This document shows, one piece after another, positions 1-5,673 of a stretch of 6,969 bases of DNA. The stretch is from positions 1-6,969 of the forward strand of contig JAUXJX010000104.1 of assembly GCA_030624545.1 (NCBI GenBank). Direction: 5' to 3'. Position 1 is the stretch's first letter. The number at the start of each line of letters is the position of its first letter. The position numbers and the translations under genes were made by a program. Source of the DNA: Bacteroidota bacterium (GTDB taxonomy: Bacteria; Zhuqueibacterota; JdFR-76; DREG01). The notes beneath the pieces were generated by a model. That model was not told the DNA's origin. It saw nothing but the letters and a program-made list of their open reading frames with translations, and searched no databases.

Positions 1-1256
1 AGAAGCGTGTCGCCGGAAAACCAAGGATAAACCCTATTAAGAACATTGTTAACCATCAGGAAATCCTCTTCGCCATACAATTCAACCACTTTGGATTTGA
101 CCTTTTCCAAATCCTGCGAAACACCGGGTTTGAGCAAAACTACTTTTCTCGCCGCCAACTCGTTCCGGGGAAACTCGTCAAGCACGTCGTGAAAGAGTAA
201 AAAGGCCGTCAGTTTTTCGCCTTTTCTCTCGCTTTCAAGAGCCTGCTCCATAAGCTTCTGTTCTTTTAGTTTCAATTCGCCATATTTTTGTTTAACCAGC
301 TGGAAGGACTCCTGGTATTTGCCGTTTTCCGGTTCATATGCTGCTGCATCACGGAAATGAGATAAGGCCGGCCCGATCTGCTTCGCCTCTAACAACCCAC
401 GACCTTCTCCATAATGTCTCGCAGCGCGAACAGAGGGACTTTCTCCAAATTTGATGGTAGATGAAAACTGGATCCTTTTTTGGAACCTCTCATACACAAC
501 GTCCAGCTGCAAGGAGCCAAGGCGGACTCCGAATCCTGCCAGCCACTGCTCGGAGTGAAAATTCACAATGCCTGTCCTAAGAACTGTGGAGAGAAAATAA
601 TTTGTTTCCAGCCCCAGGATAAAATCGTTACGATTTTTACTGAACTGCAATTCGGTATAACTTCTAAACAGGTGAGGGATCGCCTCATAGCTCATGCCGG
701 CATTGAATTGGAGGGGCAACCCCAATCTGGTCTTGGTTCGCACCATGTTTTGCATAGCAGCGGCAAGACCGATGCGATCCCAATAAATTGGAATGCCCTG
801 GATTATCCTCTCTCCAGCCCTTTTCAACGGAAAATAGGAAATCCCAATCGTCAATTCGGGAGCCAACCTCTCATCTCTTTTCAAAACAAATGTGGCAAGA
901 CCCACGCTAAACCCGGAAAAGTAAGACCTTCCCCAGCCAATGCCGGCATAATCGGTGGATACGTCACCCGGAAGACGACCCAGGACAAGACCGATGCCGC
1001 CAAGTCCGGGTATGAAATCAGATATTGCTGCCTGATTGTATGAGAAGGTCCGATTAACATTCAAGCTGAAAACCGACTGCCGTGTGAAGACCAGATTGGC
1101 CGGATTCCAAACGAATGCGCTGGGTGCGTGGGTTAGCGTCGCAGTTATGCCCCCCAGCGATATGGATCGAGAGTCAAGATAGACAAATGGTTTGTGTTGT
1201 GCCTGGCACAAGAACGCTATTGACAGTAAGGCAGCAATGAAAAAAGATTTTTTCAT
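1..1256 (-). CDS. Secreted PorV/UPF0164-like outer-membrane beta-barrel with TPR-like C-terminal region (3' end outside window)
   Basis: The minus-strand frame from ATG at 1256 stays open for 418 codons to the left edge, so the C-terminus is missing. Residues 1-19 form a signal peptide: MKK, a hydrophobic core, then LCQA, with likely cleavage before QHKPF. Residues 20-270 alternate glycine, aromatic and hydrophobic residues like beta-strands. They carry SLGGITAT (33-40) and the WNPANL motif (50-55) typical of the PorV/PorQ/UPF0164 outer-membrane barrels; the last strand is about 261-270 (RIQFSSTIKF). Residues 275-418 turn helical, with TPR-like units at about 278-312 (EGRGLLEAKQIGPALSHF), 335-371 and from about 385 on. 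Such barrels are known as type IX secretion components or uncharacterised envelope proteins; the exact role here is unknown. The gene starts 14 nt after the cyclase stop, so co-transcription is likely. No clear Shine-Dalgarno precedes the ATG. The frame is sure; the function is a family-level guess. Confidence 0.85.
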   Translation of the reverse strand, partial: MKKSFFIAALLSIAFLCQAQHKPFVYLDSRSISLGGITATLTHAPSAFVWNPANLVFTRQSVFSLNVNRTFSYNQAAISDFIPGLGGIGLVLGRLPGDVSTDYAGIGWGRSYFSGFSVGLATFVLKRDERLAPELTIGISYFPLKRAGERIIQGIPIYWDRIGLAAAMQNMVRTKTRLGLPLQFNAGMSYEAIPHLFRSYTELQFSKNRNDFILGLETNYFLSTVLRTGIVNFHSEQWLAGFGVRLGSLQLDVVYERFQKRIQFSSTIKFGESPSVRAARHYGEGRGLLEAKQIGPALSHFRDAAAYEPENGKYQESFQLVKQKYGELKLKEQKLMEQALESERKGEKLTAFLLFHDVLDEFPRNELAARKVVLLKPGVSQDLEKVKSKVVELYGEEDFLMVNNVLNRVYPWFSGDTL

Positions 1257-1270
1257 CCTAGGGACTGATC

Positions 1271-2203
1271 TTAGTACGAGACCCGATAGATGGGAACTGA
1301 TTTCTGTCTTCCACTTAACTTCGCAGGCTCCATTTTTACAACTGAAAAAGATCCATTAAGCCGCTGGATGACATTCTTGGTCACAACAATGTGGCCTGAC
1401 CTGGCGAAACTGCAGAGTTTACTTGCCAGGTTCACAACGTCACCAATTGCGGTATAATCCATCCGGGAAGACGGGCCCATACTTCCCAACATGGCTTCCC
1501 CAAAGTTAATCCCTATACCGACTGTCAGGCATTCTTTCTTTTCCCGCCGGCGATGCTGATTAATTTCAATCACGCCTCGCTGGATATTGACTGCCGCGGT
1601 GAGAGAATCATCGGGAGCGGCCTCGCCTTGAAAAATTGCCATCACCTCATCACCCGCAAATTTGTCTATTATTCCCTCGTTCTCCTCAATGTATTTTGAT
1701 TGGAGATCGAGGTAGACATTGATGACGTCCACGAGATTCTCAGGTTCTAGTGATTCCGAAAGGCTCGTGAATCCCCTGATATCCGAGAAAAGCACAGCAA
1801 TTTCTCTCTTTTCCATGCTGGGGACCTCCGTGCCCCGCCCTGACTGAGTCTCAATCATATCAACAGCGAGTGGAGACACATATTTCTTCATTTGAATATT
1901 CTCTCGCAAACTCTGAAGCATTCGATTGACCTCTTCTGCCAGCAGTCCGATTTCGTCCCGGCTCGGGATATCGATTTGGACATCCAGATTTCCTTTTCCA
2001 ATCTCTCTAACTGATCCAGCAAGATTGATGATATTCGCGGATAATCGTTTCGAAAACAAGCTGGCGAGAAGAATGCCAAGAATGAGTGCACCGCTCGTAA
2101 TCAGGAAAACTACTCTTTTTGAACGGTTTAGGGCCGCCTGGATCATGGCATGTGAAAACTTCACCTCGGCGAGACCGATATTCACCCCGTTTGGTCTCGC
2201 CAT
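1271..2203 (-). CDS. C-terminal fragment of the cyclase: TM2, HAMP and class III cyclase catalytic domain
   Basis: This is the downstream frame, 310 codons counted from an in-frame ATG at 2203. That ATG is probably not a real start, because no Shine-Dalgarno precedes it and the sequence continues the upstream fragment. TM2 lies at about 31-50, HAMP at about 51-103 (containing the usual DEIG at 83-86), and the class III catalytic domain at about 132-309. Metal-binding aspartates are D141 in FSDIRGF and D185 in KFAGDE. The adenine-specifying pair is K181 and D249 (in MDYTAIGD), which predicts ATP rather than GTP as substrate. The transition-state asparagine is N258 in VNLASK. The arginine expected four residues later is Lys262 (codon AAA). 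Known members make cAMP at the inner membrane on the cytoplasmic side. The stop TAA is at 1271-1273, 14 nt before the barrel gene. Confidence 0.85.
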   Translation of the reverse strand: MARPNGVNIGLAEVKFSHAMIQAALNRSKRVVFLITSGALILGILLASLFSKRLSANIINLAGSVREIGKGNLDVQIDIPSRDEIGLLAEEVNRMLQSLRENIQMKKYVSPLAVDMIETQSGRGTEVPSMEKREIAVLFSDIRGFTSLSESLEPENLVDVINVYLDLQSKYIEENEGIIDKFAGDEVMAIFQGEAAPDDSLTAAVNIQRGVIEINQHRRREKKECLTVGIGINFGEAMLGSMGPSSRMDYTAIGDVVNLASKLCSFARSGHIVVTKNVIQRLNGSFSVVKMEPAKLSGRQKSVPIYRVSY

Positions 2204-2687
2204 CTCGTTCTATGGTAATGGGAATCGCATTCAGGTATTCAGTGTTGTTTTCGTGTTCTATGACCGACAGAAGATCTTGTGAATCCAGATAAGCGAGATA
2301 TTCCTTCTTTTCCTGGTTGATCATACTCACGTCAGAATGGGCGACAATTACGCCATTTCGGTCCATTACAAACTCACTTTCGAATCCCTCCAATTTTAAC
2401 TCGACCATATTGTTAATCACTTCCTGGATTGGAACATTATTATCCAGAAGGAGATTATCTTCGGCTACAATCGAAAGACTCTGGGCGGACAGCTTACAAA
2501 TCTCGTCCACTTTTTGGCGAAGAACGCGTTTTTCTGCCTCCAATACCGCCAAACTGAGCAATAGAATAACTGCAAAGTTGATTGACCCAATTACGAGGGC
2601 GAATTTCAGTTGAAGACTGAGACCTTGATAGTAGCGACGGGCTATTTGGAGAAGAGCCTTGAAAGTCTTACCAATCGAATCAAGCAT
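2007..2687 (-). CDS. N-terminal fragment of the cyclase: TM anchor and extracytoplasmic sensor region
   Basis: This is the upstream reading frame of the split cyclase, 226 codons, of which only about the first 167 look genuine. A cytoplasmic lead with basic residues (KTFK, ARRYY) is followed by TM1 at about residues 27-49. Next comes an amphipathic helix (AEKRVLRQKVDEI), then a sensor-like segment to about 167 that contains VMDRNGVIVAHSD (107-119). That pattern is typical of single Cache/PAS-like extracytoplasmic domains. The ligand cannot be inferred. ATG 2687 was chosen because it precedes the membrane segment by a normal distance; no convincing Shine-Dalgarno lies upstream. Residues after about 167 are out of frame and should not be interpreted. 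Confidence 0.75.
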   Translation of the reverse strand: MLDSIGKTFKALLQIARRYYQGLSLQLKFALVIGSINFAVILLLSLAVLEAEKRVLRQKVDEICKLSAQSLSIVAEDNLLLDNNVPIQEVINNMVELKLEGFESEFVMDRNGVIVAHSDVSMINQEKKEYLAYLDSQDLLSVIEHENNTEYLNAIPITIERDGETKRGEYRSRRGEVFTCHDPGGPKPFKKSSFPDYERCTHSWHSSRQLVFETIIREYHQSCWIS

Positions 2688-2733
2688 TAGAGCGACTAAA
2701 TTTTGATCTTTGCCGACAGGGGTTTGAAATACC

Positions 2734-2764
2734 GGGACAATCAGCGCGCATCTTAAGGGACAAT
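2734..2764 (-). repeat. Direct repeat of ATTGTCCC, 23 nt apart
   Basis: The octamer ATTGTCCC (minus-strand sense) occurs at 2757-2764 and again at 2734-2741, a start-to-start distance of 23 nt, about two helical turns. The first copy sits immediately downstream of the candidate -10 box, where a repressor would block transcription. One such 8-mer match in a gap this long is not very rare by chance, so an operator role is only a suggestion. Confidence 0.3.
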
Positions 2765-2766
2765 AT

Positions 2767-2794
2767 ATATTATTTCGTTTAACAAATTATTCAA
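2767..2794 (-). promoter_or_regulatory. Candidate sigma70-like promoter for the cyclase-barrel pair
   Basis: Read on the minus strand, TTGAAT (2794-2789) is followed after 16 nt by TAATAT (2772-2767). These are fair matches to -35 and -10 boxes. Transcription would begin near 2760, leaving about 70 nt of leader before ATG 2687. The surrounding AT-richness and the location in the largest gap support it. The consensus for this organism is unknown and AT-rich DNA yields such matches easily, so this is tentative. Confidence 0.4.
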
Positions 2795-2874
2795 GGGTTT
2801 TTTGGAAGGATTTGATAAGGTTGACTGAAAAAGTCGCGGGAGTGCAGGAAAAGGACCGAAGTCGTTTGGTTGGC

Positions 2875-4680
2875 CTAATGCAGGATCTTCATGGCGAGCA
2901 TCGTCATATCATCGGTTTGGGGCATATCTCCAACGAAATCCATTATTGATGACTCAACGCCGTCCATTATCTCGGTTAGGGGGTTTTGAACCATGTTCTT
3001 GAGAAGAGGTTCCAATCTCTCCTCTCCATACTCTTCGTCTTTGTCATTCATCGCTTCTGTTATGCCATCCGTAAACATGAAGAGGACGTCACCCGGAGCC
3101 AGTTCCCTCGTAGCCGACTGATAGGGCACGTCCGGCATCATGCCCAGGATCAAACCACCTTCTTCCAGGGTTTCAATCGAGCCATCGGCGTGAAGCAAAT
3201 AGGGCGGGTTATGTCCGGCATTGGTGTAAATGATGGATCGCTTGTCCGTGTCCAAAATGCAGTAGAAAAATGTAATGAATTTATCCAGCGTGGTATTCTG
3301 ATAAATGATACTGTTGATGTGACTAACCGTCTCCACAGTCTCATGATAATCCAGAACCAATGTGCGAAGGCTTGCCTGAATATTGGCCATCAACAGGGCG
3401 GCTGGCATGCTCTTGCCTGAAACGTCTGCGATGGCGAGGCCATACAAATGATCTGAGAGCTTTATGCAGTCATAGTAATCACCGCCAACCTCCCGGCTTG
3501 AAACATTCCTACCGATAATCTCGATCCCTGGGATATCCGGCAGAGTTTGCGGGAGGAGCTGTTTCTGCATATCCCGGGCAATCATAAGTTCGTCTTCCAT
3601 CCGCTGTTTTTCCAACATCTCTTCTACCAGTTGCGCATTCTCAATCGAGATCATCGTTTCGTTTCCGAGCGTCTCCAGAAACTCAAGCTCGTCCGTGCTC
3701 ACTTCCTGGCCATTAATCTTGTGTCCAATTCCTATCAAGCCCCGCACTCGGTCCTTACTGAGCATGGGAATCAGATATTCAATTCCACCCTCCCGCAGAA
3801 TTTTGCACGGTTCTTCATGGTCGGGATCCGGTTCCAGGTCTCCTAATTTGACATGATTTTGTCCCGCGGCGAACATTCCGAGGAGCGCCGGTTTGCATAA
3901 ACTGTAATCAAGTTCCTTGATCGCATCCTGGACGCCCTTTGCAACAACCAGGTTAATTCGACCATCTCTTTCCACGAGAATGATGCACTTATTGATCAAC
4001 ATTTCACCCATGATCGCGAAGGATAGAATCTGGGCGACTTTCGACTCTTCGAGGGTTGAATTCAACTCTCGACTGATTTCGAACATTGTGTTCAATTCTT
4101 GAATCTTCTTGTCCAGCTTCTTATTTGCCTCGCGAACATCCTCAAAAAGAACCGCTTTGTCTACAGCGATGGCCGCCAGGTTCGCCAGAGATTCAAGAAA
4201 ATCGATCTCATCCTGAGTGAAAGACTGCCGGTCAAATTTTTCCCCGTATATAACCATTCCGAGATAATTGTCATCGGCGATCATCGGTACCAATATTTCC
4301 ATTCCCTGCTTTCGGAACTCCTCAAAGAACGGTTCTTGTCGATCCTGCAAATCCCGGCTGAGCAAAGAACTTTGTGGATAATCCTCTAGCGAGAATTGAC
4401 GATTCAGGAGATCAGTTGAGACCCCTTTTATGTTCTTGACACTGAGAATGCTATTTTTGTCATTGAGCAACACCATGCCTTTGCTGATCATTAACCTTCC
4501 CATTGGGGTTAATAATACATTGTCCAGAATGGTTCTAAGTTCCAGGCTTGAGTTGAGAATTTTGTTAATTTCAAAGAGGGCGGTTAGTTCAAGATAGCGA
4601 ATTTTGAGGCCGTCAAAACCTTCCTGAGTGGGGATCGGCGAGGACTGGCTTTTCGGATCGGCACTATCTTTTTCTGGCAT
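2875..4680 (-). CDS. GAF-GAF-SpoIIE/RsbU-type PP2C serine phosphatase
   Basis: This is a soluble 601-residue protein. A polar N-terminus (1-25) precedes GAF1 (about 30-178), GAF2 (about 195-350), a charged coiled-coil linker (352-376) and a SpoIIE/PP2C domain (about 385-600). Phosphatase landmarks are EVGGDYYD (397-404), IADVSGKS (417-424), NAGHNPP (487-493), FTDGITEA (536-543) and TDDMTML (589-595); the metal-binding aspartates in these motifs are all present. RsbU-type enzymes dephosphorylate the phospho-serine of STAS anti-anti-sigma proteins, here most likely the STAS protein at 5285-5641. The GAF domains would sense an unknown ligand. The two GAFs resemble each other (FEINKILNSSL versus FEISRELNSTL), pointing to internal duplication. 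ATG 4680 overlaps the kinase gene by 17 nt and has only a weak Shine-Dalgarno, so translational coupling is likely. Oddity: Ser424 replaces the usual second Gly of the SGKG motif. Confidence 0.92.
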   Translation of the reverse strand: MPEKDSADPKSQSSPIPTQEGFDGLKIRYLELTALFEINKILNSSLELRTILDNVLLTPMGRLMISKGMVLLNDKNSILSVKNIKGVSTDLLNRQFSLEDYPQSSLLSRDLQDRQEPFFEEFRKQGMEILVPMIADDNYLGMVIYGEKFDRQSFTQDEIDFLESLANLAAIAVDKAVLFEDVREANKKLDKKIQELNTMFEISRELNSTLEESKVAQILSFAIMGEMLINKCIILVERDGRINLVVAKGVQDAIKELDYSLCKPALLGMFAAGQNHVKLGDLEPDPDHEEPCKILREGGIEYLIPMLSKDRVRGLIGIGHKINGQEVSTDELEFLETLGNETMISIENAQLVEEMLEKQRMEDELMIARDMQKQLLPQTLPDIPGIEIIGRNVSSREVGGDYYDCIKLSDHLYGLAIADVSGKSMPAALLMANIQASLRTLVLDYHETVETVSHINSIIYQNTTLDKFITFFYCILDTDKRSIIYTNAGHNPPYLLHADGSIETLEEGGLILGMMPDVPYQSATRELAPGDVLFMFTDGITEAMNDKDEEYGEERLEPLLKNMVQNPLTEIMDGVESSIMDFVGDMPQTDDMTMLAMKILH

Positions 4681-5161
4681 GGGGCTTTTCTAGGATGGAT
4701 TTCCGGTTGCGTTTAGTCCCGAGTGTTTGCTTGTCGTCGAGATATTTTACCAGCGTGATAATGTTCATCTTATTCGGATGAATAGAGAATTGTACCTCAT
4801 CCATAAGAAGCTTGATCAGGTGCAGCCCCAGCCCGCCCTTTCGATATTCACTCAGATAAGCTTCCATATCGTCTACATGTTTGCTTTCGGGCTTAAACCC
4901 TCTCCCCCTGTCAACAACCGAAACCACCAGTTTCTTAGCATTCAACTCCACCCTTATCTCAATGTCCTTTTGCTTCATTCCTAAGTAGGCATGCCGAATT
5001 ACGTTTGTACAAGCTTCATCAACGGACAGTTGTATCTTACTGACATAGTCGTCGCTGAATCCGGCACTTCTGGCAATCTTTCCGACAAAATCACGAATAA
5101 TATCAAGAAAGTCGCTTTCACTCGGAGTGACCAAAAGAAACTTCTTAGTTTTTGTAGCCAA
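4664..5161 (-). CDS. rsbW: RsbW/SpoIIAB-type anti-sigma factor (switch) serine kinase
   Basis: This 165-residue HATPase_c_2 protein has the GHKL ATP-binding boxes in order. The N-box is DEACTNVIRHAY (48-59, with Glu49 and Asn53), G1 is DRGRGF (84-89), and the G2/lid region is RKGGLGLHLIK (107-117). Family members use ATP to phosphorylate a STAS antagonist and, when free of it, bind and inhibit a sigma factor or other target. It lies just downstream of its probable STAS partner. The start is TTG at 5161: an in-frame TAG at 5165-5167 closes the frame upstream, a strong GGAGGT sits 5 nt away, and the next in-frame ATG (Met62) would remove the N-box. The last 20 or so residues are strongly basic (GTKRNRK...HARKR) and extend past the usual end of the fold; part of that tail is encoded in the overlap with the next gene. 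No membrane segment is present. The symbol denotes the family, not proven orthology. Confidence 0.9.
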   Translation of the reverse strand: MATKTKKFLLVTPSESDFLDIIRDFVGKIARSAGFSDDYVSKIQLSVDEACTNVIRHAYLGMKQKDIEIRVELNAKKLVVSVVDRGRGFKPESKHVDDMEAYLSEYRKGGLGLHLIKLLMDEVQFSIHPNKMNIITLVKYLDDKQTLGTKRNRKSILEKPHARKR

Positions 5162-5166
5162 AAGCT

Positions 5167-5172
5167 ACCTCC
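5167..5172 (-). promoter_or_regulatory. Strong Shine-Dalgarno fixing the TTG start of the RsbW-type kinase
   Basis: GGAGGT on the minus strand lies 5 nt before TTG 5161. Its last base begins the in-frame TAG (5165-5167) that rules out any upstream start, so this site decides the annotation. Confidence 0.85.
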
Positions 5173-5257
5173 GTTGTGCTCATAAGCATTTCGTTCTACC
5201 CTGGGGCATAACCAAACAATCCATTTTTACGAATTGCAGCGAAAATAGTTACTCATC

Positions 5258-5276
5258 ACCGAACACCGAGTTCAGT
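5258..5276 (-). other. Small intercistronic RNA hairpin after the STAS gene
   Basis: The minus-strand transcript reads ACUGAAC-UCGGU-GUUCGGU: a 7-bp stem with one G-U pair and a 5-nt loop. It begins 8 nt after the STAS stop codon (TAA 5285-5287). No U-run follows, so it is not a typical intrinsic terminator; it could influence mRNA processing or stability between the STAS and kinase genes. The rest of the 123-nt gap (5162-5284) shows nothing else I can support apart from the kinase ribosome-binding site. Confidence 0.3.
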
Positions 5277-5284
5277 CCGGCTGG

Positions 5285-5641
5285 TTAACTATTGATATTC
5301 GAAAACTTGTCGACTGCCTCACCTTCCTCATCTACAATTTCATAGAGGCTTGGAAATCCCAACAAATCGAAGATTTTGAAAACTTTCTCCGACATGTTCG
5401 ACATTTTGATGTCACCATTGTTGGCACGTACGTCTTCGATATATCCCATAAAAACGCCGAGGCCGGCACTGCTGATATAGGCCAGTTTATCGCAATTCAC
5501 AATGATCTTGAATCTACCTTCATCGACCAATTGCTTCAGCGACTCTTCAAATGATGGCGCCGTATGTGCATCCAGATATCCGTCCAAGTTAAGCACGGAA
5601 ATTTCGTCCATATCCTTTCGGTGTACCGAGAATTCGCTCAT
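5285..5641 (-). CDS. rsbV: STAS-domain anti-anti-sigma factor (RsbV/SpoIIAA type)
   Basis: This 118-residue protein is a single STAS domain, the normal length for RsbV/SpoIIAA. The core is LNLDGYLDAHTAP (17-29), a beta-strand KIIVNC (45-50), and the phosphorylation loop YISSAGLGVF (55-64). Ser58, in the S-A-G-L position, aligns with the serine phosphorylated by the partner kinase. A C-terminal helix region (KVFKIFDLLGF) matches the family. Unphosphorylated STAS proteins of this class bind the kinase and release its target. ATG 5641 has a clear AGGAG 7 nt upstream. The gene sits 32 nt after a phosphatase and 123 nt before the kinase, a classic partner-switch arrangement. The acidic tail (EIVDEEGEAVD) is unremarkable. 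The symbol denotes the family. Confidence 0.92.
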   Translation of the reverse strand: MSEFSVHRKDMDEISVLNLDGYLDAHTAPSFEESLKQLVDEGRFKIIVNCDKLAYISSAGLGVFMGYIEDVRANNGDIKMSNMSEKVFKIFDLLGFPSLYEIVDEEGEAVDKFSNINS

Positions 5642-5648
5642 CTACGAT

Positions 5649-5653
5649 CTCCT
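5649..5653 (-). promoter_or_regulatory. Shine-Dalgarno of the STAS gene
   Basis: AGGAG on the minus strand lies 7 nt before ATG 5641 within the short gap after the upstream phosphatase, and supports that start. Confidence 0.75.
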
Positions 5654-5673
5654 TTTTGAATTGATACTACGAA

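Larger units (their letters stand above)
1271..2687 (-). pseudogene. Membrane-bound HAMP class III adenylate/guanylate cyclase, interrupted by a frameshift
   Basis: Two overlapping minus-strand frames together make one ordinary receptor cyclase of about 470 residues: TM helix, extracytoplasmic sensor, TM helix, HAMP, cyclase. The first frame (from ATG 2687) is protein-like up to about 2190, ending in IERDGETK. It then runs on as low-complexity Arg/Ser/Pro-rich nonsense to a stop at 2007. The second frame is closed by an in-frame TAG at 2210-2212 and becomes protein-like from about 2190 (GVNIGLAEV), which is the usual end of a Cache-like sensor just before TM2. Removing one base between 2185 and 2209 joins the two. 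The runs AAA (2190-2192) and GGGG (2185-2188, minus-strand sense) are the obvious slip sites. It could be a real inactivating mutation or a homopolymer sequencing error; the catalytic half shows no other damage, which favours a recent event or an error. Confidence 0.8.
2688..2874 (-). other. 187-nt intergenic leader between the phosphatase and the cyclase
   Basis: This is the widest gap in the window, between the phosphatase stop (TAG 2875-2877) and the cyclase ATG (2687). It holds an AT-rich core at about 2761-2795 with a promoter-like pair and a repeated octamer, both listed separately. I found no strong stem followed by a U-run, so no clear intrinsic terminator. The most likely reading is that the cyclase-barrel pair has its own promoter here, with or without read-through from the switch genes. 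Confidence 0.6.

Noticed and set aside
480..1043. Plus-strand open frame of 187 codons
   Set aside because: It is antisense to the barrel/TPR gene, has no recognisable domain or ribosome-binding site, and the minus-strand frame has a signal peptide and family motifs.
1197..1256. Lipoprotein signal in the barrel/TPR protein (cysteine at residue 17)
   Set aside because: The residues before the cysteine (AFL) do not fit a lipobox, and a normal signal peptidase I site (CQA) lies just after.
2183..2212. Programmed +1 frameshifting in the cyclase
   Set aside because: There is no stop codon at the shift site, no typical slippery codon with a stimulatory element that I can recognise, and the original frame runs on for about 180 nt; a simple indel explains it better.
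1926..2282. Plus-strand open frame opposite the cyclase
   Set aside because: It mirrors the HAMP/TM2 coding region of the cyclase and looks like composition-driven antisense sequence with no motif.
2822..2834. Hairpin GACU-UUUUC-AGUC after the second phosphatase as an intrinsic terminator
   Set aside because: The stem is only 4 bp and no U-run follows it.
2986..4389. Several plus-strand frames opposite the GAF-GAF phosphatase
   Set aside because: All are antisense shadows; the minus-strand protein has a full set of catalytic motifs.
4994..5185. Minus-strand frame beginning with ATGCTTATGAGC near the kinase start, which might encode a small leader peptide or an alternative N-terminus
   Set aside because: It is in a different frame from the kinase, its product has no protein-like pattern, and the best Shine-Dalgarno in the area fits the TTG start instead.
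5162..5284. Promoter for the kinase in the gap after the STAS gene
   Set aside because: The best pair (TTGTTT with TAGAAC, 15-nt spacer) is poor in both sequence and spacing.
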